Source: Agrocybe praecox
Lineage: Eukaryota > Basidiomycota > Agaricomycetes > Agaricales > Agrocybaceae
Assembly: GCA_964017145.1 (NCBI GenBank)
Contig: CAXHKQ010000180.1
Coordinates: 62,001-126,000, forward strand
Reading direction: 5' to 3'
DNA length: 64,000 nt
The notes beneath the pieces were generated by a model that did no database searches, had not been told where the DNA came from, and was given only the letters and a program-made list of their open reading frames with translations. A program made the translations under genes and the position numbers. Positions 1 to 11,278 of the stretch are shown here, in pieces; positions within the stretch are counted from its first letter, which is position 1; every line of letters starts with the position of its first letter.

Positions 1-473
1 TCCTTATATCGACAGAGGTTCGCATAAAAGGATCCAAAGGCATAGGCAGCATAAGTCGTATCACTGGATCGTAGATCTAATAAACGGTAGACGGTCAGTT
101 TAGAAAGACGCCTGGCTAACTGCGCTATAAACTTTCCTTCATGGATATAGCCAGAGAGAGAAACCGCGTTCGGGTTTTCAATCGCAGAGACCCTCAGGGA
201 GGGGGTTGGCGGAGAATCCTTTCGGACGCGAATGGTTATGACGTCTATGTCATCTATGCGCATGTAATATTAGCTTGGAGTACATAGAGACATAAACAGG
301 TTGAACTTGCCGCGCTCACTAATGGCTACCTCAGCCGGAATGACCGTATCTGCAAAGGTCGAGAGATTGAAAGGTCGAGAGGTACGAGGGATCGTAATTG
401 ACATATAGGTTCCGTCTTCGGTGATTGGGATAGCCATCGCCATTGGTGATTTGAAAAGGATAATTTTCAGCAT
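1..473 (-). CDS. Partial hypothetical gene running off the left edge
   Basis: The minus strand opens with an ATG at 473 and reads 67 codons (MLKIILFKSPMAMAIPITED...). A second open block at about 250-1 begins near DIDVITIRVRKDSPPTP and stays open to the window edge (...GSFYANLCRYK). A short GT...AG segment around 250-285 could join them, but it is only about 30 bp, shorter than other introns here, so the junction is uncertain and a small deletion is possible. No catalytic motif, signal peptide or membrane segment is evident. The family is not recognised; the amino-acid pattern looks like real protein because both blocks are open and not low-complexity. The rest of the gene lies outside the window. 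Confidence 0.4.
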
Positions 474-1754
474 CTTTTATACTGCTCGCTGAGACTTTGT
501 TTAGAACAATAAAGGTCAGGGTAGAAGAAAATGTTCATTTCAGCCCAGAAACTAGGAGGACCTAAGGCCTAAGGCCACAGATCTCAGATCTCTGTGGCAG
601 CGTCGTCTTGATACCTGCACAGTCGGATTTCAAGTTGGAGACCTTTCCGATTGTATCTTTTGTGGTTGCTCATCATTGCACTGACATTGTCCGCTTACGA
701 TACATTGCCTCGCAATCGCCCATTGTACACATTAATCCCATGGCGCGTAAATGCGGTGTTACATGCCCAACTAATTCGAAAATTTTCTCCGATAAATAGA
801 ACCTTAAATGATTACAGCAAAAATTCATATGATCTAGAACAATCGACGGCGGAGTTTCTTGCATTTTGAGAGTTGGTAAAAATCACTGATTTAGAATTGC
901 GCCACACTTTGCCGGTAATTCGAAGCAAAAACAAGTACGTATTAAGAAGAAAAAACAATAAAGTTGACCACATGCATGTTTCCTATAAGAGAAGTTACCA
1001 AGTTACACAGATTGTTATAACCACACGTTCCGCTTGTGGCGTGGTCTCGTACAATTTTTCTCATGTCACGTCGAAGGTTTACTATATGCTAGTAGGCCTC
1101 TATCAGTGACAAAGCGAATCAAGTACGAGTGCTTTCTTCTTCTTTTGTTTTAGAGTGTGAAAACGCTGCTGACAATATTGTGCAGCCCTTTGACCAAGAC
1201 GCGTAGAAGGAAGATCCCCGCCCAATACCGAATACGACATCCGGAACATGCATTCTGGAGTTGTTGACAGTTGAATTTCGGCTTTTCTCTGAAAACAGTG
1301 GCCGAGGGTAACATGGCATGCAAGGAAGAAGAAATAGGATGGAGGTATTATCAAAATTGTCCAGGTTTAACCATCAGCCAAAGCATAATTATAAGGGTTT
1401 CCCATTATGGCGCCAAGAATAGTCTGCCCTGGTACGGTACTTGCACTGGAATCCATCTTCAATCGTATATTCGGATGGCTCCAGGCGAATGCAGTCAAAA
1501 TGTCAACAATAATTTGAACAATAACACCACCTACCTCCAGTGACCCCCGCCTCAACTTAGGTGGAAGTATGGCAACAGAGTGCAGGATTTGAAGTACAAG
1601 GGACTTCAATCTCTGGTACGAAAACGCCGACTTACTAAAAATTGACAGATCGACAGGTAACTTACAAGCATATACGTAATCGAATCAATCCCTTGTACTG
1701 AAGGCCTTTTAAACAAGAATTATCATCCCTATTTTCGCGAATTCACGTTCTCAA
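474..1754. other. Stretch without a supported gene
   Basis: Short ORFs occur on both strands. The longest are minus-strand blocks at 1103-1354 and 1367-1609. They have no recognisable motif and no clean splice joining. I see nothing that supports a gene call; part may be promoter of the gene at 1-473. Confidence 0.4.
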
Positions 1755-2946
1755 ATGCCTCGCGTTGCGATCATAGGAGAAAAATCTAGCGGTAGGCCTG
1801 TCAACAATCATCATTCCTTCGCTGCGGCATTAACTTTGATCGTGGACTTAGGAAAAACAAACTTTATAGCATATTTTACGGGGGTATGAGCCCTTTCTAT
1901 TCCTTATTTCGCCGTCATGTTTATCATCCAGTAGTAGGTCCTTCCTAGAGAGAGCACCATATGCCCCGTAGAGTGGCGGTTAACACCAAGCGACCGGTGG
2001 TCCGCTATCGTACGACTATCGTCTGCGGTCAACCCTAGAAATTCCCGGGATTTGGCCCATTCTGAGATTGGTTCTCAGTGCTCAACTCCATCCCAGCTAC
2101 GGCTTTTAATAAAGAAGGCCGAATTGGTGATATTCAATCGCGTGACCAATATATCACTCGAGAAAATAATATCTTGCAGCGAGGACCAAGTTAACTCAAA
2201 GCACGACGCTCTTGTGTCAGGAGACGTTTGGTCCGATAGGGTTATCATCATCGAACTCTGCAGTCCTTCAATTTCCAGCTCTCTTACATTGATTGATTTG
2301 CCAGGTAAGGTACTTCGTACCGTGCTGAGCCTCGCTAACCATACAACTGGCTTCAGGATTGATAAATAGTGGACCAGAGCCCACTATCAGGATGCTGCGG
2401 GCCATCACGCAGGAATGGATCGATGATCCCGAGTTCAGCATCGCGTCTATCATCGATTCATCGAGGCCATTAGGCATTGATCTTTCCTGGCACCTAATAC
2501 AAGATATAAAGTATATTCATAAAGCTATCAGTAGGCTGTTTCACTCGTCCCGTAGATCACATTCTGACTTGAACTTTCTAGTTGTCGTTTCTCTTCGACA
2601 GACCATACTCCCAGAATGGGAAGCATTGGCTGTCGAAGAAACCTTTACAACGCTGCCAGTTTACTTTGTGCAGAAATTCCCTCAGCGCGACATTCGTAGT
2701 GCCGCTACAATGCCAGAGCTCCGCAGACAACAAATAGTCACCATGGTTGGCACGCACTGGCACTTTCCGACGAGTGCGAAAAAGCTTGGTCCAGAGAGCA
2801 TCATGCGAGCATGGGGTGCCCTCGACACCCTTAGACTCTTTAGATGTCTTACTGCAGGACCAGAAGCGTCAACAGCGACTGTACAGATTGCGAATGCAGT
2901 CCGGGAAGCAGTGCGCTCAAAGGACGCGGACATTACGCCAGCGTAA
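1755..2946 (+). pseudogene. Dynamin-superfamily GTPase relic
   Basis: The segment starts PRVAIIGEKSSGR, a decayed G1/P-loop where dynamins have GxxSSGKS, so the Lys is lost. Further on, RESTICPVEWRL (about 1947-1982) matches the dynamin block VPRDSGTCTRCPVE. SLTLIDLPG (about 2280-2304) is the dynamin G3 motif. It sits exactly at a GT...AG intron (about 2305-2357), after which LINSGPEPTIRM continues as in dynamins. Downstream an open block to 2946 (LRQTILPEWEALA...) resembles the region after the GTPase core. A TGA interrupts the frame at about 1887, and no G4 TKPD motif was found. Dynamins remodel membranes by GTP-driven self-assembly; this copy is almost surely non-functional. A further block at 3018-3346, ending in EKDLSDDEWIAMFNDYY, may or may not belong to it. 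Confidence 0.6.
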
Positions 2947-3542
2947 GACGACTCCGATTATTGAATCCCCACATGTACTAATAGTCCTTTAGTGGTACAT
3001 CGTCACAGCCAAGATTAGTGCGCCCATCAAGGTACATGGATAGGTTTCTTGCGATTAATGCTATGCAGACGATCAGCCTCTTGATAAACGTCTATCTTCT
3101 ATGGTCAGTAGTCTATGCACTAATCTTCAAAAAAATTGCTGACAATATTGCAACAGTGGCGGCCCAAAAATCTGGGCCATTATTTCCCTCCTTATTTTTG
3201 TTTCTTGCCATCGCATGGGTCCCGTACCTTTGACTCTTGCATTCTCCGTTTATTTTCTTGTGTACTATAACTTTTTCTCAGGGGAAAAGGACTTGAGCGA
3301 TGATGAATGGATTGCCATGTTCAATGATTACTATAAAGACCTGTAAATGGTAAATACAGTGATACCATACGAGAATCAACACATAAAGGTTTGAAATTTT
3401 ATATGTACATGCAATCACCAATAAATTCACTTGTAATGCTATGCAAAATCAACCATACCCATCAAGGTGTATCCTATTCTTGCAAAGTATTGATCAACAT
3501 AGTCCTTGACTAGGTGAATCGGTGAGAGATTAGAGTGTAAAA

Positions 3543-4955
3543 TCATGTGGCATGGCACTTACTTGCGTATACCGCTGGTGAGTAGGCCGACGGCTGTTCT
3601 GCGTGGCATGAAAGAAGGGCCCGAATTTCATGTTCCTTCACGGCACATGAGACCAGGATATATAATCTATGGCGTTCTGGACCCTCACACGCTACGAAAA
3701 GAGCTTGCTGTAGGACATGATCTGAGCCTATCTGGTCAGTACACAGGGAGACAGTAACATTAACAATAATACTCACTGGCATGCACATGCGTCGCATGTC
3801 TGGAAGACCCCCAACGATAGAGCCAATCAATGCGGTGTTGAGGGCGGAGGTAGGTGCATGCAGCAGCGCCCTCTCGCAGACATGTCGCCCATACAGGTCC
3901 GTTGATAAAGCAACGACACATTGAGTCATGTGGGCATACAAGACCTCTAAGTTAACCAAATACGCAGATTGGATAAAAAGCTCTTGCATGATACAGTTCT
4001 GTGAACTCTAATCGGCCTCAGCTCGAATAAAAGTTCACTTACGCCGTATTTGTCGGTTGAAGTACTACAAAAGACTTGCACCAGCTTGTCTGCAATTTCC
4101 TGCTTCAGGCTGGGGTGGAGGATTTCGATGCACTGTCTGGATACGTGACCGTATGGATCTTTTGAAAGCTCTTGAATATTGTCTATGACAACCCTCGTGA
4201 AGTTGTGAGCTTGCTGCGACGGCATTTGAATAATATATTGAATTATCTGAAGCACCTTTAGCTCCGACGTCGAAAAGACGCGAATGTCACGAATAACTTA
4301 CAAGGTTGCCATATTGACTGGTGAAAAGAGTTAAGCATGACCGCCCGGTGATTGCAAGTCACAACGTCGGGCGCCCAATGCTGCATTCTAGCATCTGAGT
4401 GGCTGTTAGACTGGACGGTCGGACGGAAAGAGACGGTAATGACATACGGCCTTGACCACATTATATCTAAACGCATCAACTGGGAGCTTCACGACGTCCA
4501 GCATTTTAAGGATTTCGTGTTTTTGTAAACATGAGCTTGAGCACACAAGGACTTCCATTAACTGAAACAAGGGCAGTCTTCAATAATCAACCTGGCCGGC
4601 AAACAAACCTGGTAGCCCAAGGAGTGGGACGCCAGTGAGTTAGCCGTCCCATCTTGCTGGATTTTCCCAATCATTCTATCTCGGTCTCCTTCAGAGGAAG
4701 TTACTAATTGATGCTGCAACTCCATCCAATGGGTATAACATGCGTCGACAGTAAAGTTCATAGCGCCTAAAGTGGTGAATATTTGCAGTCAAAAAGTCTG
4801 GTAAAAGCAATAAAATCGACGCTCACACAAACTCGGTAGCGTTTGGTAGCGGCGGTTATTAGTGAAAGGAGCAAAAATTCCAGCCATTCCGTATTTGAGG
4901 AGGGATTAGCAGTCATGGCCGAGTTACGAAAGTTGTACATAATGAAAGAGCCCAT
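3543..4955 (-). CDS. PUF/Pumilio-repeat RNA-binding protein, possibly decaying
   Basis: On the minus strand several blocks show Pumilio-repeat cores: SQYGNL joined to VLQIIQYII across an intron (about 4250-4315), DPYGHVSRQCIEIL, DKYG joined to NCIMQELF across an intron at about 3990-4040, DLYGRHVCERAL, and DQIGSDHVLQQAL. PUF proteins bind 3'UTRs through about eight 36-residue helical repeats and control mRNA stability or translation. The N-terminal part (from about 4955) is less clear. A stop occurs in the block around 4350-4400, so either an intron is missed or the gene is broken. The repeat order and intron sites match the plus-strand PUF locus at 20.3-22 kb, so the two are paralogues. The exact start and end are approximate; the family call is firm. 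Confidence 0.65.
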
Positions 4956-6089
4956 TTAGGCGTTAATCTGACATCGATGCTTTGAAATGCTCTCATTGCT
5001 AGTGCTGCCGCAGAGTGAGGTTGGCTTTGCAGCCGTTTTGTGGCTCTGCATCACACTTCGAAGTGTAACGCAGTGGCTTCGAAGTCACTCAAATTTTGTT
5101 CTCACGACCACCAAAAAACAGCTTCATGAGCCATTTCTTGTAATTTGTGTTGGATTTTGGCGAATTTTTTGGTCTTCATCAAGTTAAATATGTACTTACT
5201 ATTCCGTTCAAAAAAGCAAAAGAATTTTGTCCGGATAACTCTTTTTGAGAGGAGAGAATTAAATTCGGATTTTTTCGAATTTTTTCGGGCTCCTTTACAT
5301 ATGTAATGTTCTATTTTTATTTTGTATCCTGGAAACGCAATGACGTATGCCAAAACATGAACATCTGGAAAAAGACCAGATACAAGAAGAAAATGTCGCT
5401 GAATGTGCTCGAAAAGTGCAGAATACTAAGGTATACTATATACCTACAATCAGGGCCCCTTTCCGGGACAAATTAACTCTCCAGGAGGAAAAATGAGTGA
5501 TAATACCGGCCGGAACAACATTATTCGGTTCATACGCACTAGACTGTGCAGTGACTTCACAAGACCTCACCGTGCAGTGCAGCGTGTCGGAGATCAATAT
5601 CTCGCAGTGCAGTCACAGTCACTGCGGCGGCAGCACTACTCATTGCTTTGGTGATCGTCGCTTAAGTGGTTCTAACAATCAACGAGGTAATCGCGTGGGC
5701 GCCATCCTGATTTTGTAGATATTAAATTATTTGGGCTTTGAGGCCTTAAATGGTCGAATATTACTTGATCCAATGCTTTAGTTACCGCCTTAGTCAGATT
5801 TTCTCGGAGAAAGGAAAAATGGTGATTCAATTTAATTTATGAGATGACGCATATTTTATTCAAAACGTGACGGGATAGATGGGGTTGCTAAAGTCTTGGC
5901 GGTGGCGCGTCCGATGGATGACGTGGCCTTTCGAAGACGCGTCCAGAACGACTTGAGAGCGTCCGCAGGAGACTTGAATGTTTGGGACTGAATAGTAGAT
6001 CTGTTCGTATGAACGAAAAAACTTTGCGAGGAGAGCGGACGGGAGATTTTTTCGCCCTCAAGGAGCAGAGAGGAGCGACAAAAGAGAGA
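4956..6089. other. AT-rich stretch without a supported gene
   Basis: No convincing coding block. The segment 5200-5360 is A/T-rich with many TTTTTC runs, and 5561-5635 holds reiterated CAGTGCAG/CAGTCACAG words. I see nothing else to annotate. Confidence 0.4.
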
Positions 6090-6536
6090 GATCTGAAAGC
6101 TCAGTATATATACCATAACTGCATAAACCCATAACCTCCTGTATCCCATAGCTTTTTGCATCCACCGATTTGGTGGGCGGGGAATTTCGAACCTTGACCC
6201 ATAATCTGTCTACAACCTTATCCCAGAGGTTTTTCAGAAAAAACCCCGTAGGTAAAACTTCCTTTTTCAGTAAGGTTTTTTTTTGAGCATGACAGCTGCT
6301 CGGCACAAATACTGTTTCAACGTTATGATCATTGAGGTGAGAAACAACTTCACTATGAGCCATAGAGATTATTTTTGAGTAATCCTCGAGCTATGAAAAT
6401 TCATTTTTATGCTCTCAAGGGGTCTAGAAATTCGGTCGATTTTTCGGGAGTTATTTTTAGTTTCTCTGCCATATCCCATAACCTCCACAAACTTCGGGCG
6501 TCTATGGGATACGGCGGTTTCGACTGTATTACTATA
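6090..6536. repeat. Degenerate mariner-type MITE relic
   Basis: The left part (about 6110-6150, ACCATAACTGCATAAACCC...) and the right end (GGTTTCGACTGTA, ending about 6527) match the internal sequence and right terminus of the intact small element at 27964-28097. The right terminus TTCGACTG is followed by TA, as at a Tc1/mariner insertion. The left terminal repeat is not recognisable, so this is a truncated or rearranged copy. Confidence 0.45.
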
Positions 6537-8413
6537 TTGAAAATGTTAGGGGCCCTGTCCCTTCTGTAAAAAAACCCTCCGAATCGCCCCTTCCTCATAC
6601 CCATAGACCATAACCTCGTCGACGCTTTGAATCACCCTCTTAGTCAAAAGTCCGCCTCATGAGTCGACCCATACATCCATATCACAATCGATCCCGAGGA
6701 GACTTTTCAAGGTGTGCACATGGCATCGAGCGAGGTATGCGATGTATGACCATCGACCATTGGAAGATTTGACCTGATGAGGTTAAGATAAGCTTTACAT
6801 GCAAAAATGGCATTGAATAAAACTACTTAAGATTTACCAACTGAAGGTTTTGACGATACATGTTCTGGCTATCAAACAGCACTCTGGCGGCAGTGGAATT
6901 CAGCGGGTATACTCGACATAATGAAACGGGTTGGAAACTCACCAAATATATTTCCTGGTCTTGGATGTCAATTCGATGTCTAGTTTCGGTATAATGCAAA
7001 AACTACAAGATACACGGAGATTAAGAAGCAAAGAAACCTTGAATGAAAACTGTTCAGCGCATATACAAGCTCAAAATGGATAATCGCCTACCATCTTGAA
7101 ATTATGAGAATGAACCATTTGGTACCCAGGAGAGAAAATCTGGCCGAAGGAAGATGTTGGAAAGGATAGTACATCATGGAAAATGTAGCATACATACCCG
7201 AGGGGACGAGTAGTTCATATCAACCACATAGCATTCAAATCATACTTCGTAGCGGTGAGTAGTGCACCTGATTCCTTTATCTCGAGTGCCCTCGCATTTG
7301 AACTCTGCACTCCTCTCTAGCACTGGTACTAGGCACTGAGTACTGGGCGCAGAGGCGATGAGCACCTTGATATGCCGATTGAGAAACACTGAGAAGTTTA
7401 ACATCTGTACGCGTCAAACAAGATGGGTCATGGACCTGCCCAAACGCTGGCCTATATAAGGTCGATGAGGCAGTGTAGAATTTCTGTACGCACCCGACTA
7501 CCATTGAGACCAGTTATGTATGTATGTGTATGCATGATGGCAGCGATGTGGGCAGATTGTACGACCTGAGCTTACTGGAGATGAAGACAATAATTTATAA
7601 CGTAGAGTACAGGAGTAAAAATGCAAGCTTACCTGAGCTCCAAAGATGTCCGAGGCTAATGACCGACCCCGAACAGTGACGATGAATAAAAAGAGCTTAG
7701 AGACATAGTGAAGTCGGTGGAATGGATAGGTAGACTCACAAATATCCAACTATCTTGAGATTGTCTCTGTTCCTTACTCCTGAATATTGAATGTTCATCG
7801 TACTTCATCGTACCGTGTACCGCAAGAACGAGGATGGATCGGGCTATGACGATGGATTAAAACGAAATAATGATAACCAATTAGAGCATGCACTCAACGC
7901 GAATAATTCCTACTGTGTCCAGGTATCCTACCCACCCCGTGCGACGGCATAAGCGTGCCATACCCATTGGCGCATAAATTGATCGGCACCCGTTCGTCAA
8001 AATGAGGAAGAGGAAAAGACTCTGGAAAGAGATAGATGTGAGGGCAATGGCATATCGGAAAGAGAGAAGGAACGTACTGGTCGAAAAGTATTGTCGGTCA
8101 CCGTGCACCATCGGTCACCGGCGGAAGTCGGCAGACCTTGTCAGCCACTGGGCAATACCGAAACGTCTGCCGTAAATATGCCGCGGACGTACGTCGGTTT
8201 CTTGGTCGTCCCTTTGTACAACCACCTCATAAATCGGTACATGAAAAGAGATCTAACAAAGAAAAGGATGCGTGGCTTTGTGACTTACGTTAAATTAGGT
8301 TTCCTTTGTTGGGTGCCATCCTTTATAAATGGAGGAATGACTCGCATCTCTCAAAACTCCCACTTTTCTGAACCCACATAATTATCACATTATAAACCTT
8401 CGTAACTTTCGAA
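6537..8413. other. Intergenic stretch, no gene supported
   Basis: Short ORFs appear on both strands (for example 7277-7749 and 7881-8111 on the minus strand), with no motif and no consistent splice model. The last 100 bases are presumably the promoter of the F-box gene starting at 8414. Confidence 0.35.
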
Positions 8414-10502
8414 ATGGAGCACCTTCAGGTACTGTCTCAAGTGGCCATTCTTTTCCTTGCACTTATACATTCACACTCAGGAACTTGCATCCTTTTACGA
8501 TGATTTCTACCAGGTGTGAATGCATTTATGTTTCATGGATTTACAAGGCGTTTTGACTGAGGTATTTACCCTTTTAGACCAACAACGTCAAGGGCCTTTT
8601 TGCCCCTACGGATAGAAAGAGTACCTTACTGATTCAGGTCCCTCTCCTCTCGAAGACTGGCGGCACTAGATATCCTGACACGGTCAACGTCATGGACGGA
8701 CATTTGCAGGAATTCAAGATCGCCGTATATGGCGACCAGTATCTGGTCTTCTCTAAAACTGACCCTACTTTAGGACCTGTTGAATCTCTTCGCTTTCTCC
8801 CTGGCTCCAAAAAGTGGCGTGGACATCTCCTCATACTTCGCCTTGATGTAAATGGAGAGTTTTCCTCCATAGAGAATTTTGTTCAGCGGATTCAAGCAGA
8901 GAGTGCGTTACTCTGGTGAGTGTGAATCTATTTCGTTGACTTGAGATGGTTCATTGACACCAATGATAAGCTTTGCGCGTGGGGGTGAAGATTACATTGC
9001 AAATACCGACATAGACGCGGATCTCCAGGCCCGGATATACAACCCTGATAGGTATGATTGTTTCTCTAAATATTGTTTTGTGATTAGCTTGACTTATTTT
9101 CCATAGATTTCTTAGCGCGAAAATAAACGACCTCCCGTTCGACGTTTTATCATACATATTTGAGACGTGCTTGCCGCCGTCAGATAACAAAAAAACTCGG
9201 TTTTTGACTCCACGCTCGGATTGCCCTCCTTTCACATTCCGCAAAGTGTGTTCTCAATGGAGACAATTTGCTTCATTGACATCATCGTTATGGACGTCCG
9301 TCTCGGCTCCTCCATTCTCATCAGGGTCAAATCAGCGTCAATTCTTTAACTTTTGGTTAAGCCTCTCAACTAGCCCTTTGTCTATCCGATACAACATACC
9401 CTATCATTCGATCACACGACACGTTAATTTGAACGGCCGCACCATATACACGACCTCGCCTATATACACTTCTCGTACGTTATCATCATTCAGAGTACAT
9501 GCAGCGGAGATGCTAGCTACGATGATTGAAAATGAAGCTCGCTGGACGACATTCGAGGGGGTCTTCAATGGCCTTGACCTGACCAGCTTTACCTACGCTA
9601 TTCGAACGAGAAAAACTCTCGGAATTTCCGTTTTCGCAGCTGGGCTGACTCAGTTGAAGCTAAAGTTTACCGGAGTCTTCTGGGCCAATAATCGTATTTC
9701 CATGGACGACTTACTTGCATGGATCGTGGAGCTACCAGCACTTGTTGAATTGGACTTCGTAGATTCCGTTCATTCGCTTATTGCAACTGATGAGCACCTT
9801 CGATTTGGAAGGCTCCGACAACTTCATCTGGACTTCCGGATGAGTACCAACGATAGTGCGTTAATTCTTTCGGGATGCTCCGTCGCCGAATCTGTTATTT
9901 TGCAAGGACGGTCTTCGCTATTATCCGAGCCCATTCCCTTCCATCGGATCGATTTTAACAGCGATTTATCGAGCTCGCCCCAAAATCTTGCACGCTTAAC
10001 TCATCTTCAGTTACTCAAGATCCAACATCCCATGACTGTATTGTCTCAATTTGACCTTCCTTCACTCGAAGATCTCGTGGTTACTTCTGGTATTGCAGAG
10101 TATCCCGACGCGGCTCCGTCTGTTGCTCAACTTGCGAAGTTCTTGGATCGTTCGCAATGCCATTTAAAGAGGCTTATGTTATGGGATAGTGCGATTACTA
10201 CCAAGGATGCTTCTACATTCTTGTCTATTGCTGCCAAGCATGGAGTAAGGATGATGGCAATGGATTTTGATATGTCGAAGGGACCATTGTTCGAGACGCT
10301 AATGACACACAATAGTCATCGATGGTTTAGGAATGGTCCAAGCTTTGACGCATGGACGATTACTTGCGATCATGACAAGAAACAACAGCCACATTTTTCA
10401 CGCTGCACTGAACACATTATTGGGTGGAAGGATTTGACCGAGTCGGAAGTTCTCCGTTGGCGAGTAGAGAAGGGGGTTACTCATAAATACTTGTATATTT
10501 AG
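8414..10502 (+). CDS. F-box protein with an extra N-terminal module (620 aa, five exons)
   Basis: Five exons (8414-8428, 8481-8513, 8578-8915, 8971-9051, 9107-10502) join through 52-64 bp GT...AG introns. They sum to 1863 nt, exactly 620 codons plus stop, so the model is self-consistent. An F-box lies just after exon 5 begins: INDLPFDVLSYIFETCLP, then FRKVCSQWRQFA. This binds SKP1 in SCF ubiquitin ligases. About 400 residues of leucine-rich, LRR-like sequence follow (for example LTQLKLKF, ALVELDFV, LRQLHLDF), probably the substrate-recognition part. Residues 1-155 form a separate module (VYGDQYLVFSKTD, FLPGSKKWRGHLL) that I do not recognise. A two-gene reading is possible, but the phase-consistent splicing across 8916-9106 favours one protein. 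No stops or frameshifts; probably functional. Confidence 0.75.
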
Positions 10503-11278
10503 AGCTGCATGACGGTCTGTAGTTTACAATTTTGTCACTCATCATTACGGTTTCTGGTATTTTGTAATTTATTTCATGGTCATCATGAAAGTTGCTTGTC
10601 AGTTCCAACTCCCGATTTGGGATTGAAATCTTGAACCTGCGTGTGATTCTCGCCTTCCGAAAATAAGGAATCGTAATGTCTAGCGAATTAAATGGCCCGT
10701 GTTTTCTGGAGATATAATTAACTCCCGATGATTGATATTGCTGAACACGAACGTCTATCACATATTGTCAAGGAAAGTCATAGAAACGGAGGACGATACA
10801 AAATTCCTCTACCTTGTAAACTTACAAAGAAGCAAGGGGGGGATAAAGAGACGAAGAGAAGCTGGAAAGAACAATGAGCTGAGAGGAGTATGGTAGAACA
10901 AACACGAGTACTAACCGTCGCAGCGCCTTCAAAAATGCGACCAGAAGACCGACATTCTTGTATGGAGGTATAACCGACGCGTCGAGGAACGGAGGTGGAG
11001 GTGAAGGGGACCGCATTGCCGACGGCCAGGTCGTGTGTCACATGATATCAATCTGGCCCAGGAGTCCTCAGTCAGCACTCCAGATCATGCATCGCGATCG
11101 TGACGATCGTTGCTCGATGCAAGTATCGAGCAATCTATCACCAATGCAAACGCATGTTCAATCGCTATGCCCGACCAAGCCCAACAGGTGCTTGATTCGT
11201 ACGTAATGCATTGTATTTTTCCACGTAGCAGGTACGTTATTGCACATATCATGAGCTATCGATATCGACGTTCCCCAT
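10503..11278. other. Intergenic stretch, no gene supported
   Basis: A minus-strand block at 10957-11041 (MTHDLAVGNAVPFTS...) is too short to call. The rest shows no coding pattern. Confidence 0.35.
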
